NCBI GenBank assembly: GCA_023634235.1
Contig: JAMKCF010000006.1
Location: 23,141,163-23,205,162, forward strand
Origin: Pisaster brevispinus
Taxonomy: Eukaryota; Echinodermata; Asteroidea; Forcipulatida; Asteriidae
Length of the DNA stretch: 64,000 nt
Direction: 5' to 3'
Part shown: piece after piece, positions 32,691 to 45,745 of the stretch
How positions within the stretch are numbered: the stretch's first letter is position 1
Layout: every line of letters starts with the position of its first letter
The notes under the pieces: generated by a model
What the model was told of the DNA's origin: nothing
What the model saw: the letters and a program-made list of their open reading frames with translations, nothing else
Databases searched by the model: none
Translations under genes and position numbers: made by a program

Positions 32691-32955
32691 CCTCGCTGTA
32701 GCTGTTATTGTTCTCTGTCTTTATTACCCACTGGAAACACCCTGGTGTAGATGGATGATGGTGCTATTTATTCTTCTGCCTACAATTTTTTTGTTTTGTT
32801 ATATACCTCAAAAAGCTATCAAAAGAGTTGACATTTTCACAGATTATCTTTATGGTATATATCTACAAAAAATATATAAAGGATTGAAACAAACAAATGA
32901 TTCCAAAGACCAAAAAGATACCCTGCCTTTTAACATGTTTAAGGGGCATTTTTAA

Positions 32956-33966
32956 CATTTAGTGAAAATTGAACATTCACAGAATGAGTTGGAGAGTACA
33001 TATTTCATTGTCATGAACAGAATCTTTCACCGACTGACAGCTACATGTACATAGAGCAATGAAGGGCCATCCATCAAATCAAGTCTTGTCCACCAGATAA
33101 CAGGATCAAATTCAGAGGGGCTTTGTGCCCATATCTCTAAAATCACCGATGGGGCATGGGATATTTCAAAAATCTCACCATCTCGCTCCCAGCTGGCATT
33201 CTCAAGATTCCGTGAGAGGAGTCCGTCGAGGCAAGAAAACATCGGAGGAGCTCTCGAGGGGAGGGAACCCAGCTATTACTTATCTGAACCGAGAATGCCC
33301 TGAACTCTCTCCCTCATGAGATGTTTTCATGTTCTTCCGGGCCGCGACGTAAACAATGCCTGGCATCCTCTTGTCCCTAGTCTCTCATCAGCCCAGCGTT
33401 GATTTGGTGTCAGAAGGGGGGGGGGAGGAATGGAAAACAGATTCCTGAGAAGGTTGGAAGTCTGGCATCTTCCTTTCCCCGCGAGGGAACAGACCTGTTA
33501 TTCTTAACGCCCAGAAGTGGCCGGGGTGGCTTCAGACCTCACAACGTAGAGTCAGAAAACTAAGCTGGACAGCTGTTAAGTTCCTTGACACAACAAGACT
33601 GCACAGCACGCCTGGTATCCAGAGAACAAATCTCTACTACGATGCAACCATCTTTGTTTAGTTCCCTGTGTGCCGTAGCAGTAATGAAATACTGATTCTT
33701 TATAAACAAAAAGGGCTGAGACTGTTTTGCTCAATTGGTTTAGTGTCATTCATTTGAATGGTCGATTCCCAAAAGAAAACCAAGTTGGCTACCTTGTGAT
33801 AAACGTAAAGCCCTTAGACTATATTTGAAAGAACAATTTGAATGACAAAATTCCTCATTTAGTTTTTTAAAACCACGTTCTTGTAGAGGAACAGAACGTG
33901 AGTCACACTTTTTAACACCGATACTTCTGTAGAAATTGAATGTAAAGCATATCCTTATACTCTTAC
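32956..33966. other. Non-coding DNA
   Basis: The segment 33320-33420 is complex and non-repetitive, followed by a G run at about 33416-33425. No gene is supported. Confidence 0.4.
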
Positions 33967-34190
33967 ATCCAGGGTTCTCCCAAACTGTGGGGGCATTCTG
34001 GACCCTAATTTTGCAAGAGGTTGAGACGAGGTTCTCTGAATGTTGTTGGGGTTTGGGTTTTTTTCTTTCAATTCTTTATGTTTATGTCTAGTTTTAAAAG
34101 CTTTGCTGTGCAATCTGGAGCATTTTTAACGGTTTAAATTTTTCATTTTTGTGATTTTGATCTTTAATCTTTAACATATAAATTTTAAAT
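33967..34190 (+). repeat. Dispersed repeat family F, copy 1
   Basis: CAAACTGTGGGGGCATTCTGGACCC is shared almost exactly with 46362-46383. TTTATGTTTATGTCTAGTTTT, AATCTGGAGCATTTTTAA and GATTTTGATCTT then follow in the same order as at 46343-46505. Confidence 0.72.
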
Positions 34191-35203
34191 TAATGTTTTA
34201 AGACTTTTTATTTTGTTTGATTTTATTAAAATTAGATATTTTTTGCATATCTGTCCGATACGCTAGCTTGAACATTAGAAGAACTCTAATGAAATGTACC
34301 TTCCCTTGATAATAACATAGTTGTATGAAGCACTTCTTCATATAGCTCATGACACAGGGAAACAGAAAAAGTATCACAACAATACTGAAAAGGGTACAAT
34401 AGATATTTTACCAAAGTGTTCCAGTGTTTCACCATAACTTTCTAGCACTTTTCCGTTGCTCAGATCTGATTGACTTAAGCCTTCATCTGACAGGTACTTG
34501 TGAGCCCATCTACAGATTACACTACTCTCAAAGTGCCTACTATCGAGCGCATCTTCATCCTAACCATGAAGGAAGGAGTAAACTCAGCCAAGACGTTTGA
34601 TGTCCTTAGCCCAGGGAGAGTGGGTGCTAGAAGCATCAATGTCCAATGTGAGGGCGCTCCAAGGCTCGTTGCTTGTCCCCGCTGTGCAGCATTTAGAGTT
34701 GGCCATCTCGAAGCAAAGCATCAAGTAGTAGCGTACAATGTATACATGCTTGTATATGTATACATGGCAACATACTCAGGCATTAGGACAACTCGGGAAA
34801 CAACAAAACATTTGAACACAGTTTGAGACTGAGGCCAGCAATGTTTTAAATTTGAAAGAAGTATTCATTGACTCTTAAGCTGCTCTCAGAATGCCCTGCG
34901 CTTTGCTTGCGCGGTGACAGAACTGCAGGATCAAGCAGGAAATTAATACTCAGGTCACAATAACTTAGCAATCATGTGGATGTCAGTGAACAAGCGTCAC
35001 CCCTGACAAAACCATGGTCATGTCACTCAATCGATCAGCGATGATGGGTCCGTGAGGTAGACACAATTGTGGTCACATGACTTTTTCTGAAAGGCAGCGT
35101 TTATTTTGACACAAAGCTTCAAGAAAAAGTGTGTATTTAACTAAAATTTTTCTTTTTAAAGGAGTGTGAATTGAAACAAATGTCATCTGTAATGTAATTT
35201 GCT
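34191..35203. other. Non-coding DNA, nothing recognised
   Basis: The 108-codon frame at 34500-34826 (TTG/GTG start) has no recognisable domain and I do not call it a gene. Confidence 0.4.
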
Positions 35204-35867
35204 AGTGCATTCGGCCGCCATTTTGTTGATAACTTTTCATCACTGAGTAGCTAGTCGCAACGTATATGGACGCACGGCGTCGTAACTACACACAGGTCAA
35301 CTGGGATTGCTTTCCCCCCCTGTCAGGAAAAATCTTGGGACTATTTGTGTTTTTCTGACAGCAATTGATGTCGATCATCTTAACATGATCGTAGTCATAT
35401 TCAGATTGTTAACAATCGGCAACTGATAAGTTCCCGACGGTCTCAGCTCAGACGCAGCATCATCCTGAAAAGTCAGTCGCCGACTGTTTGCGTGTCATCG
35501 CGAGGTCGACCTGAGGGTGGCTTTAAACAAACCAAGAACTTTGTCTTTGAGCGAGGCCATTTTCATTTGCAGGGAGGGGAAATCCTAGCTAAAAATCAGC
35601 GAGTCTACTTTTAAGAGGACCAAAACAAGGGGGAAGAGGGAGGCCATGGCTGCCGTGACCTATGCGTAGTCCCATGTTTCCCCTTTTTAGAAAAAAAACT
35701 ATGCAGCTCACCACAAGTTACTTCTAAGCAAAAACTGCGAGGCATGGAGAAGTTTAAATTTACTGAGCACATCTTGGGCTTGGGGCTTAAACTAGGGATT
35801 AGGCTCCGTGAGTTATTTTTTAAAATATGCGCTTTACAGGGATTTAAGTAGGCGGGCCGGCGAGAGC

Positions 35868-35990
35868 CCTAGCCCAAGCCCAAGCCCAGACCGTGGTTTT
35901 GAAAAGGGTCTGGGTTCCCACGTACATCATTCTAATATATGAAGAAAATGAAATCACATAATTTAACAGGTTCAAAAGTTCAAAATCGCA
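35868..35990 (+). repeat. Dispersed repeat family K, copy 1
   Basis: CCCAGACCGTGGT, CCCACGTACATCATTCTAA and AATTTAACAGGTTCAAAAGTT correspond to the element at 57716-57860. A small (CCCAAG)n run precedes it. Confidence 0.65.
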
Positions 35991-36056
35991 CACCTCTTTA
36001 GGTTTTATGTACATGTGGCCAGGTCATTCACAAGTGTAAGTGAAGGAGCTGTGAAA

Positions 36057-36118
36057 AAAAGTGCATGTGTACATGTTCATGTACATGTTACAGTGTACAT
36101 GTTCATGTACACGTACCA
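36057..36118. repeat. ACATGT-type microsatellite
   Basis: Imperfect tandem TACATGT and TCATGTACATG units; each is self-complementary. Short dispersed TACATGTA motifs recur throughout the window. Confidence 0.85.
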
Positions 36119-38779
36119 ACATTTGTTGATAACTTCTGCAGACAGTGTCACATCTTGCAGGTCACTGGAAACCTGTCATCCCAGCATGCATTTTTAAAAT
36201 TGCCAGGTCTTCAAATGCAATATGTTCTCATTAAGTCTCGTATCATAATCTCACAGCGCTGATCAAAGCCCGTCTATGTTCCAATGTGAATTAAATCCAC
36301 CCGTGATCAAAAGCAGATTGCCTGAAATCTGTTTTCCCAATCAGTCCCCGAGCGAGACGCTATCATCATCAGCTTCTATCATCGTACGTTTAGGGAGAGG
36401 TTTCACTAGCCACTGATTCCACTCTACGCCTCGCTCGTCAATGGATGCAGTTGGTTTCATTCTCCAAGTGGGGTTAGAAAACATATTGATTAGTGGGGAG
36501 GGAGGGGGGTGGTTTGTACTTACAGCTAGCGATGAAGGCTGTTTCCATGCTATCAGACCAACTCCACCAGTCAGTAGAACCTGTACAGGAAGAATTGAGA
36601 AACAAAGTAGACTTTGTTATACAGTGGACATTTCAATGGTAGAAGCTTTGAGGAGATCTTAGGTGGCAGCCATTTTGTTTCTCCAATTCATATCAGTTTA
36701 CCCAAACTGAGGCAGGAGGGAAAAACAGTGCGGCGCCTTCTTAGAAAAATGAGAGGATTCAATCATTATAGGAAGGTACAAGACAAGAGTTAGGGTGAAA
36801 GTATAATTTCTTCAAATCGTAGTCGATCCCTGACCTGATGACAGCCAGACCTTAGTCAGTCATTGTTTTTGTCTGCCCAAATTGTGGTCCACGTATACAT
36901 CTACCAACCGTTAACAATTTCCCCCATAACAGCCCCTTCCTTTTCCTTCAGCTTGCAAGATCAGAACTCAGAAGGGCGAAGTTTCCAGTAAGTTTTACCC
37001 CTTAGTTCTACTAAATGTTCCCTGTCAAAAACACCACCAAATCCAACCAAATTAAGCGATTCCGACAAAGCTTATTAATTCTGACAAAAAAAAAGTGTCT
37101 TCAACCCAAATGTTTATGACAATTCCTAAATTTGCCCCATCCGTCCCTCTTCCACGCTCTTGACAACCATACCCCCTTTACGGCCGTGTTATCAGTCATA
37201 TCCTATATTCTTAGTATCCTAAGCCGGCCCCTGCTAAATTACAGAGCTTAACGATCGACATCCTTTCTGAAAAAAACCCTAAACCCAACCGTCGAACGAC
37301 AACATTTAGATCCTGTTTAATGGACAGGGGAACTTCACTGTGCAGAAGTAATGGGGCCGTTGTAACACGAATATTGCTAATAATGTACTAGAGGATTTAA
37401 TGACAAAGTACACCGAGATTTGGTTTCAGTGGGCCGAAGGAGCTTGGTAATCTTATTGAGTGTTTGTGAGTTTGTTTTTCATCCGCCGTAATTTATTAAA
37501 TTGGAAAGAATGGCTCATATTGTTTTCCTGGAATAGGGCCAATCATATTCAGGCCTTGAATTTGGGGTAAAATTCCACAAGACCGCAGGGCTTGCAACCC
37601 AAAATTTTTACCGGACCAAAATTTACTTTTACAATTGACTAGAATCCATTTATGAAAAAGAACGTTCTACAAAGTTTAGCACGCTCTTATTTGAACAAGC
37701 ACTACGAGAAGACTCATTTGTTTCATTTGTAAGCAAGTATATTTTGATGCTCAACAGAATGAAAGATATTTACAAGACTCAAAGACAACTTTTGAGCATA
37801 ACTGTTTATTTATTACACAGTGAGGTGTTATAATTCAATTGAAAAACACAAGACTGTCTGACTTGTTTTTGGTCCTGAGTTTGCTGGCCCGACTAACAAA
37901 TCACTGGCCTCGGGCCAGTGTCCCAGTGTAAATTTTGAGCCCTACTAGTCAGTTTCAGAGGAGTTGACTTTAGAAGCATTGGGCCAGCAACATCACAACC
38001 GATGCTTATAGAGCACCAAATGCGCAAGAAGGGGAACTCGGGCTGAAGCGTGAAATGTTTACTGAACGCCGTTTCAGCAAGTAACTCTTCTGATGCAACA
38101 ATAGAACAGTGCCCAAAATCTGACCATTGCTATCAATGAATAACACCAAATTTGCTGGTTGAAATGGCACCCATGTGTATTTCAATAGATGAGCTCCTGC
38201 CAGTAACTTATCTTGCACCTCTGGCGCTCTGTAAATCTTCGATCACAATGGAACGAGGCCTGCAGACTAGTGTTATTCCAAACCCACTTTCTAAAATTAC
38301 TAAAGTATACTTTTAGCTTTACAAGTCCAGACCTCCTTCAGCAAATATCACAAGAGAGAAAATATTTTAGGTCTTGTAAAAATATTTACGGTCTAGTAAG
38401 AGTTTTGAGCTGCAAGACATGTACATTTAGTCTTACAGTGGAGATTGTCTTGAAATTGGAGCCAGGGATGTGTGCATAAGACCTGTATATAAACATGCAG
38501 TGGAAACAGTGTACCGGGCAAAATGTTACAATTCCCTACAAAACGTCAGAAACCACATCGCTTGGCAGACTTGCATGACTCGTGACTCGTGACTTTGACT
38601 TCAGAGTTTCTCTTTAATCAAGTTTCTTTGTCCGCTTCTAAATATAGGCACAATGATGAGACATCTAGGGAAGCTTCACTTGTAACTTATTAAAACTGAC
38701 ATCAAACTAGAGTTCAGAAGGGCACTGTATGCCAAAAACAGAGGAACCTTCTTCATATTCTACATACAGAGTGCATTCA
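36119..38779. other. Non-coding DNA
   Basis: No gene. The segment 36255-36420 is complex sequence containing two GATCAAA motifs (TCF/LEF-type core), but there is no independent support for function. Confidence 0.4.
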
Positions 38780-39052
38780 GTTTGGCTCAGTGGTTTTTTT
38801 ACCCTTCCTTTCACCTCTGTGGACCCCGGTTCAAATCCAGCTTCGGACCAGAGCCTTGCATGTGGATTGGATTTTCAGTCCCTACCTGATTGCTTGGGTT
38901 TTCCCCCATTTGGTTTTTTGTTTTTTTTCCCACATCAAAAACTGAACGCTTCTTCTCGTTTCCTAATCATCGTTCAGTTAGTGGCGCTTGCGCTGTTGGA
39001 TTTTGTGATGATATAACTAACTAACTAAATTAATTAATTAAAAAACAAATAA
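38780..39052 (+). mobile_element. tRNA-derived SINE, family A, copy 3
   Basis: A box TGGCTCAGTGG (38783-38793) and B box GGTTCAAATCC (38828-38838). The body matches copy 2 (TTGCATGTGGATTGG, TCAGTCCCTACCTGATTGC, ACTGAACGCTTCTTCTCG) and the tail is (CTAA)n followed by (TTAA)n. An internal poly-T expansion lies near 38912. Confidence 0.88.
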
Positions 39053-42050
39053 ACACGTACAGTACAGGGTTGCTGTAGGACAAAATGGACTAGTGTCAAT
39101 CTGGGAGCTAACTGGTTATATAGTTCATTCCAATACCAATCCTCCCGAGAGACATCTCTATTGGAAATGCCGTCAAACTCGAGACATTAGAAGACAACAA
39201 AATACTGTCGTATGTTTTGATTGACAAAATCGAAATAAGCCAGAAAAGGTAGAAACATAAACTGTTTATTGTTTGAGTCACTCAAAAGTGACCACCAGAT
39301 TTGAAAATTGTTTATACAGGCTCGTTGTTTTTGAAAACTAGCTGATGGAAATTAATTTACTCTTCAACAAAATAATGTTGTCAACGTATTTTACCTTTAA
39401 AGTTTAAAGCTATTAGGTTATATCCAACCGGTAGTTCTTTCCAAAATTTCATCAAAACTGTTAGAGTGGGCCGGGAACACAAATTTTGTCAGTTTCAAAA
39501 ACTAACATTGTATAGGAATTGGCAGGCAATGCTAATTGCTAATATGCTTACAGGCTTTGTGCTTAAAGCTTTTTGTAAAGTAGCCCACTGGGCTAACAAA
39601 CTGTGCATTTGACACTCTCCCAGGAAGTTTCAGTGACCCATATTTTAAACAAGTATTGTCATAAATTGATCTTTCTGTAGAATCAATGGTAGCAATCACA
39701 ACCAGTTTAATGGTCAAAGGTCACTCACCCACTCAAAAATAAATCAATACATTTTTTAAAATGAATTATTCACATCAGAAAAGGAAAAAATATGAGCATT
39801 TTAAACAAGTAGGTTGCAGAGTTTTGAGTAGCCCACGGCAAGTTGAGAAGTGGTGTTTACTAGTCCGTCATCCGTAGCAGTTTTTGCCAGACAATGTAAT
39901 GCCAGGCTAGTGTTGAGGTTGAGCCCTGGCTTTCTACCTCTGGATTTCTTGCTTGCCAGAGATGTGGTGATAATCTAATGGAGTTGCCCTTTACCTCCGG
40001 GAAAAGTAGCTAGGTCCTTCTAAAATTACAACATGGCTAATTCAACCACTCCCGTCCCGCTCTCTTGCCCTAATCATCTACCTTTAAAAAGCTTAGTACT
40101 TGGATAACTGTCAACTTGCTACCCTCACGACTTCAAAATCATATTAGGGAGAAATAATAAAAGGGTATAATCAGAGGACATTTCTATATTTGTTTTTATT
40201 ATCGGGATGTCGGTAATGCAGGCTCTCCCGTTTTACACACGAATCATTGAGTCCTCTTCATCGTTAATCAAATCGCTGGCGAAGAATGATTGTCCCATTT
40301 TGAAAAAAATAATCAATGGACGACTGGGGAGCAGAAAGCTTTATGTGGACGTTTCAATAACATCTCTAGTGTTACTCAACGCATCTGGTAAATGCATTAA
40401 GGAGGAAATTTCTGCTCAGTCCTGGGTCAATACTCTGATGTAACACGGACTATTCTTTGCTAAACTACACTGCTTAAACATTGGGTGGCAGGAGTGCCAG
40501 TGAGTGCACAGGTTACTTCAGATTCTCAGCAAATCCCCCTCCCAGATGAAATCTAATCAGAACTACACTTGATGCAAATCAAAATTAAATTTATTGTCGT
40601 GGAAGTGACATTTATGATCAATTGCTCCATGTGTTTCATCACTCTTGGCCCCTTCAGGCTGAACTTATTAAGTAATCTTGCACATCAGTATTTGACTCGA
40701 TAAAAAAATAGCATTCCAAAGAGAAAGTTTACTTTTCGTTGTACACATTGTGTTTGTCTTTATAAACTTTATAAATGTAAAATATACTTTTGTCTTACAA
40801 TAACTTCTGTTCACTATGGAAATGAAGTTATTTTCATTTAAATATTTCAAGTTCTGTATAAATTGTATACATGTGTGTAGTTAATATAAATGTGAAGTTT
40901 AAGCCTCATAATTTATCGGAGACCAGTCATGCTGGCTTTCTTTCTTTGAAAATGGATTCTGTAGGCCCTGTACATTGGAAATAATAAAACCTTGAATTGA
41001 ATTGTATGCTTTACTTGTAGGCAATATAAATGAGAAGCAAAAAGTGTAAACATTGTAAGCGGATCAAGGTCCAACCTTGGCAAGTGAGGGTCCCCCTATG
41101 CCCTATCCCTATGTCCCCACCCCAAACTCCATGGTTTTTACATTTTTGAGGAATTCCCATCACCACTGATAACAAAATACAAGTTGTCAGCATGACACCA
41201 GCCACTTGCTTTTGTTTTCTCTTGCATTCAAGCTTTCTTTTATCACACCAAAACAAGACCCATATTATAAAAAGAAATCCTGAAATCAGAAAAAAAAAAA
41301 ACACAAGCCTCTGACGAACAACAAAAGATTTTTTTTTTTCAATCTTAATTCAAATGGGGGCAGTTCTTACGGAACCGGGCCAACATGCCAATCATAAACC
41401 TAAACCGAAAGCTAGTTTTACAGCAACTATCGCTAACAAACACCTCTTTATTACAACCCAGCAATCATCATTCTTTTATGATTCATAACAAAGCTGTCTT
41501 CACTCTCTGATTTATTTTTGTATTTGTTTATTTTTATTTATTTATTTATTTTTTTTAGAAGATATTAGACAAATTTTTGTGAGGTCATTTGAAGGATGAT
41601 TTGAATATCTGCACAGTTATTGATCATAGAATACAACTTTAGAAAACAAAACAAAAACTGGAAAGTGCCTGGCTGTAGCACAAAAAGTTGTTTGCCACAA
41701 AAATTGAGGAAATCAGCTGATCAGCTGGGAAGTTTTATACCTGACTCCTGAGACCTTTGATACTCGTTGGTGTTTTGTGCTTCTCAACTTTCCAGCCAAA
41801 GAAAAAGAACGATCAATATTGCTTTCTCCACGCTTGGGTTTCACAAAAATCAAACCCCTTTTTCTCTACTTAAAAAAAAACACAACCCACTGGGAAATCC
41901 TGCAAATAAATTTGTACCACCTGGTGTGGGTTTTTATTTTGTTCCTTCTTCTTTCTTTTAAATTTCTTCTCTTTTTTGTAAATTGAAAGAGAGATGGATC
42001 ATGAGTCTCCAGTGAACAAATGTGGAACAAGAGGGAAAAAATCTATCATA
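39053..42050. other. Non-coding DNA; possible retroelement 3' tail at 40.9 kb
   Basis: AATAATAAAACCTTGAATTG, then AATTG, at about 40980-41005 resembles the TTGAA-type short-repeat tails of some LINE families, or a transcript 3' end. No ORF is attached. The rest holds A- and T-rich tracts (for example 41520-41560) and nothing coding. Confidence 0.35.
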
Positions 42051-42176
42051 GTAACCAGACAAAAAAAATAGGGTTTTTCTTTTTGTAGGAGTTGGGATTG
42101 ACCAGGTACGTCGTAACCAGACAAAAAAAATAGGGTTTCTCTTTTTGTAGGAGTTGGGATTGACCAGGTACATTTA
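42051..42176. repeat. 62-bp tandem duplication (two copies)
   Basis: GTAACCAGACAAAAAAAATA starts at 42051 and again at 42113. The units are nearly identical through GTAGGAGTTGGGATTGACC, so the duplication is recent. Confidence 0.9.
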
Positions 42177-44499
42177 AAGAATATTTTGTTTGTTTGGGGG
42201 TTGGGGAGATAAAGATGCTTTGTTTCTGGGACATGTTGCCTTTGGATTGGGGTGCTTTGGGCTTGAAAAAGCATTTGTTACGAAATGAAAAGCTTTGACT
42301 CCACAAAATGGCGAACCGTATTAATTCACAAAGTAAAAGAAAAAACGGCACAATTTTGAGGGATATTTGTGTAAATCATTCTACATTCTACTTCTAAAAA
42401 CATCTTTCCAACCATATTCATTTCATAACAAACGCTTTTATAGCCCAATGCGCCCAATCTGAGGGCAACACGTCCCTTTAAAGTTAGAGTAGGACCACCA
42501 CTGTACGTCTACACAGTAAACTCTGTGGACAGTCACGCTTGGTAAGTTCAGAGAGTCATGTGATCTTCACATGGTTGGGCTTCAGACAAGAAATGCAATA
42601 AACATGATAAAGGGACCACTTTGCATACCTCACGTTGAAAGATTTTCAAAATTGGTTGTAAAAATTTAAGCTTTTTCTTAGTACCTCTGCTTGCTCTACG
42701 CTCTGTCTTATGATTAAAGTATAATTTTTACAGGAAATTAAGTTGAGAGTTTATTCAAAAACATTTTCATACATACTTATTCAGGTAATCTATTTGGAAT
42801 TGGATTTATCAGTGAATGTACTTTCAAGCTGGTTTGCTATTCCTGTAAATAATAGAAATGGCAAAAAAGACAAGTTTGAACTTGTCTAAAAAGTCCAAGA
42901 CTATAATGTACTGTGATTAAATGCAAATGGTTTTATGCTTGATACAGGTACGATATTGCCGCCCATATTCATGCATGTGTAGTCACATACATGAACCCCA
43001 TGTGTACACAATCCGTAAATGTACCACAGTATATTTGGATTTTTTTTTTAACCCGTTTTCCAGCCCAGATCTGAGTAAATTGCGCATTAACCTGGAAAAA
43101 AAAAAATTGTCAGACAAACTCAGACATTATCCCATTCCAGGAGAAACAAAGTACTCTACGATGGTGGCAACCAGCGTGTGTACAATTAAACTGTTCCCGG
43201 TACTCCGTTGCTCAGTGATAGTATTTGCTGGATCAATGCAAGGCTCTGGAGGATCAGTCACTAGGGCCATACTGGATATTTCCAGGCCGGGCTCAAAGCC
43301 GAAAGGGAATTGCAACGTGTCTCCATTACCTTCCGTTGTTTCCATTTTTGTTTTTTCCCGTGGAATGACAGTTGGGACCACATCACGGGGGGGGGGAGCA
43401 ATCGGAGTTGGTCGGCAAGCACGTTCGGCACGTTGTGTGCATTGAAGTCAGCCCAACTCTTCTTACTACGCTCCTTGCAAAATTAATGCCCTAAATTACT
43501 GCCATAAATTCCACTTCCAATGAGCAGCTAGTTCGAAACAGTTGATTTATCCTTCTCTCCTGGCCTCCATAAATGAAACCAAAGCTTCACATTTACCTTC
43601 ACATCATTTAGGTACTCTTCCTCACACACACACAAAAGAATCATAAATCTTACCCACACATAAAAAAATTCCAGTCAAAGTTTTCTTTCAGCACACTAAG
43701 GGAAGATGTGTATAGTATAACCAAGTATAGTGCATATTTTATTTCTCATTTTAGATCTCTTGAGATGAATTATCGATCCAGGCTTCATTACAGCCGGGTC
43801 TTACTCTACTGGCGCCAAAGATTGAAAAGCGAGCTACACGTTATTATTATCCACGCTCTGGACAACTGAATATTTTTTTGCCATCCGAGTGTTTGTCCCT
43901 CCTGCAGCCAGGGAAAGACATATCTTGAAGAGTTCTCCCGTGCACCAGCGAATGTGAATTACAGCTGCATAGACCAGCTGCCTGCAATTTGGATGGTAAC
44001 AAAAGATGATGAGATATCAGATCAGTCCCCAGACGTTGTCATCGAAAAAAAGGGATAAAATTCCAACATCTTAAAGGGGCAGGTAATCCATTTGTTTTTG
44101 AGATGTATGAGTTCTCGGATTGCTGTCTTTTGACAAAAATCTGCTTTGTGAAAGCTATTTTACAAATTGCTTATCAATGAAAAATAGACTGTGCAAGTCT
44201 CACACGCATTTGAACTTCTAGGACCAAGTTGGCCCCAACTATATTGAGTGTTACATGCGCAATTCTGTTTCTTTAGTTTAACATAGTTTATGGCTATGAA
44301 AACTGAAAGTAAAATAAATTTAACAAATCAACAAAGAAAACCCAAGAATATTAAGACTTGACATTTGTTTGAGGTTACCAGGGTTACTTGTCAACAAATC
44401 AATTTTGGAGTACACATGCCCACAAGTAAAAATTCCCTGCTAAAAGAAATAAGCTTGACGTAAGCCGGACATTAAGCTTGACGAATTCCCTGCCTCAAA
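42177..44499. other. Non-coding DNA, including an unassigned overlapping-frame region
   Basis: At 42921-43445 (plus) and 43127-43381 (minus) both strands stay open over about 250 bp. No domain, splice pattern or ATG supports a gene. A poly-G run lies at about 43386-43395. Confidence 0.4.
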
Positions 44500-44519
44500 A
44501 CATGTAAAACTTATTGAGC

Positions 44520-44690
44520 CAATTTTTTGCCTACGGTAAGCAGAGCCATGAATATGGGCCCTGCTCTCGATTGCAGAGGTTGTGGGTTCGAATCCCACCC
44601 AAGTATCATGGGGATTTGTATTCCTGCAGGACTTGGAAAGCACCATGTGTAAAGAGCTTATCACATATTGGTGTAAGGTTGAAACCAAAA
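44520..44690 (+). mobile_element. Possible tRNA-related SINE fragment
   Basis: GTGGGTTCGAATCCCACC (about 44580-44598) is a perfect B box with a TPsiC-like stem. No convincing A box or anticodon arm is present upstream (AGCAGAGCCATGAATATGG), so it is not a functional tRNA gene. The downstream body is unlike families A and B. Confidence 0.5.
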
Positions 44691-45179
44691 TAAAAAGAAC
44701 AACTTTAATGTTCAATAATCAAGGCGCGAGAAATATCTTCCCTTTGTTACACAAACATGTTCTTAAAAATCGACATCGTCAATTATGTTCCAGCTGCCAT
44801 GTTGTTAGTCTTTCCTGATGACAGCCAGCATCTGTTCAGGGGTTGTTTTTTTTAACAATGCGAATGATTTACAGGACAGTGATCTATTTTATACATTTCA
44901 CATTTTCTAACAAACTTATGTCAGATGGAATTATAAGCCCAGGATGTTTGGAACCATTCCCTATGGGAATCTTTCATCAATTCCATTTTTTTTAGCTTCA
45001 GAATAAATGCAATTCTGTTTGCTTGTTGGCAGATGCTTTGGGTCAGACTTGCGAAATAAGTATTACTACCCTTATTGGAAACATGTTTCAGTCTTCTTCT
45101 TTTTTTCAGTGAGTTTTCATCTAAAAAGCTACTTAATAATATTAATAATAAAAATAACATAATAACGCGCGGATCTTTT

Positions 45180-45415
45180 ATACAGAGGTGAGAGTTATTG
45201 CTGACAAAAAGCTCTGGAAGTAGCATCTAAATTTGAAGGTATGTTGAAAGGATGACTATAAATTTAAAGAAGCTTTTGAAAACAGTATCCTCAAATCTAG
45301 AGAATTATATCAAAGAGCATGATTTATTTATATGTGAAGAAAATAACCGATTTTTGTGACTAAGCTGACGTAAAAAAGAATAAATTCAGAAAAAAGTCCA
45401 AAATCTCATCCCTGA
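45180..45415 (+). repeat. Dispersed repeat family E, copy 2 (diverged)
   Basis: GAGGTGAGAGTTATTGCTGAC, TCTAGAGAATTATATCAAAG, AGCATGATTTATTTATATGTG and CCAAAATCTCATCCCTGA run in the same order as in the copy at 46551. Confidence 0.65.
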
Positions 45416-45482
45416 AAAAAGCTTGATCCCACCCGGCGGGTGTCGCAAAGTGACATTATTTTACGAACGGCTATGTTTGATT

Positions 45483-45633
45483 TATGGGACCCATTTGCAG
45501 CTTGACATCCCATCCAAAGGACAAAGCAAATTGTGGTGAAATGTCTTTCTCAAGGACACAAGTGTCAAGACCGGGACTCGAACCCACACTCTGCTGATCA
45601 GAAACACTTCTTGACCGCTCGGCCACAACGCAC
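45483..45633 (-). mobile_element. tRNA-Leu-like SINE, family B, copy 5
   Basis: On the minus strand: TGTGGCCGAGCGGTCAAG near the head, then TGATCAGCAGAGTGTGGGTT, box B GGTTCGAGTCCC, and the body complementary to TCTCAAGGACACAAG. Part of the variable arm (the CAAGCTC block) is deleted. Confidence 0.83.
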
Positions 45634-45745
45634 CGAAAAAACAAAGCAATTATGGTGAAGTCTCTTGCTCAAGGACACAAGTGCCACACTCTGCACAAGA
45701 CACTTGAGTCCAGTGCACTAGCCCACTCAGCAACGACAGCCCATA
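45634..45745 (-). mobile_element. tRNA-Leu-like SINE, family B, copy 6, head-to-tail with copy 5
   Basis: It repeats AAAGCAATTATGGTGAAGTC, TTGCTCAAGGACACAAGTGC, CACACTCTGC, then ACTTGAGTCCAGTGCAC, but lacks the B-box segment. It looks like an internally deleted second unit, either by duplication or by independent insertion. Confidence 0.7.

Noticed and set aside
32691..32955. Membrane protein downstream of the LINE stub
   Set aside because: The frame continues from a dead LINE into AT-rich sequence, where hydrophobic codons are expected by composition.
33320..33420. Coding exon candidate in complex sequence
   Set aside because: No frame longer than about 60 codons with a recognisable domain and no paired splice signals.
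42921..43445. 174-codon plus-strand frame and opposing 84-codon minus-strand frame
   Set aside because: No recognisable domain, no convincing splice sites, a poly-G run inside and non-ATG starts.
44577..44605. Functional tRNA gene
   Set aside because: A perfect B box is present, but no A box, anticodon arm or acceptor stem can be folded around it.
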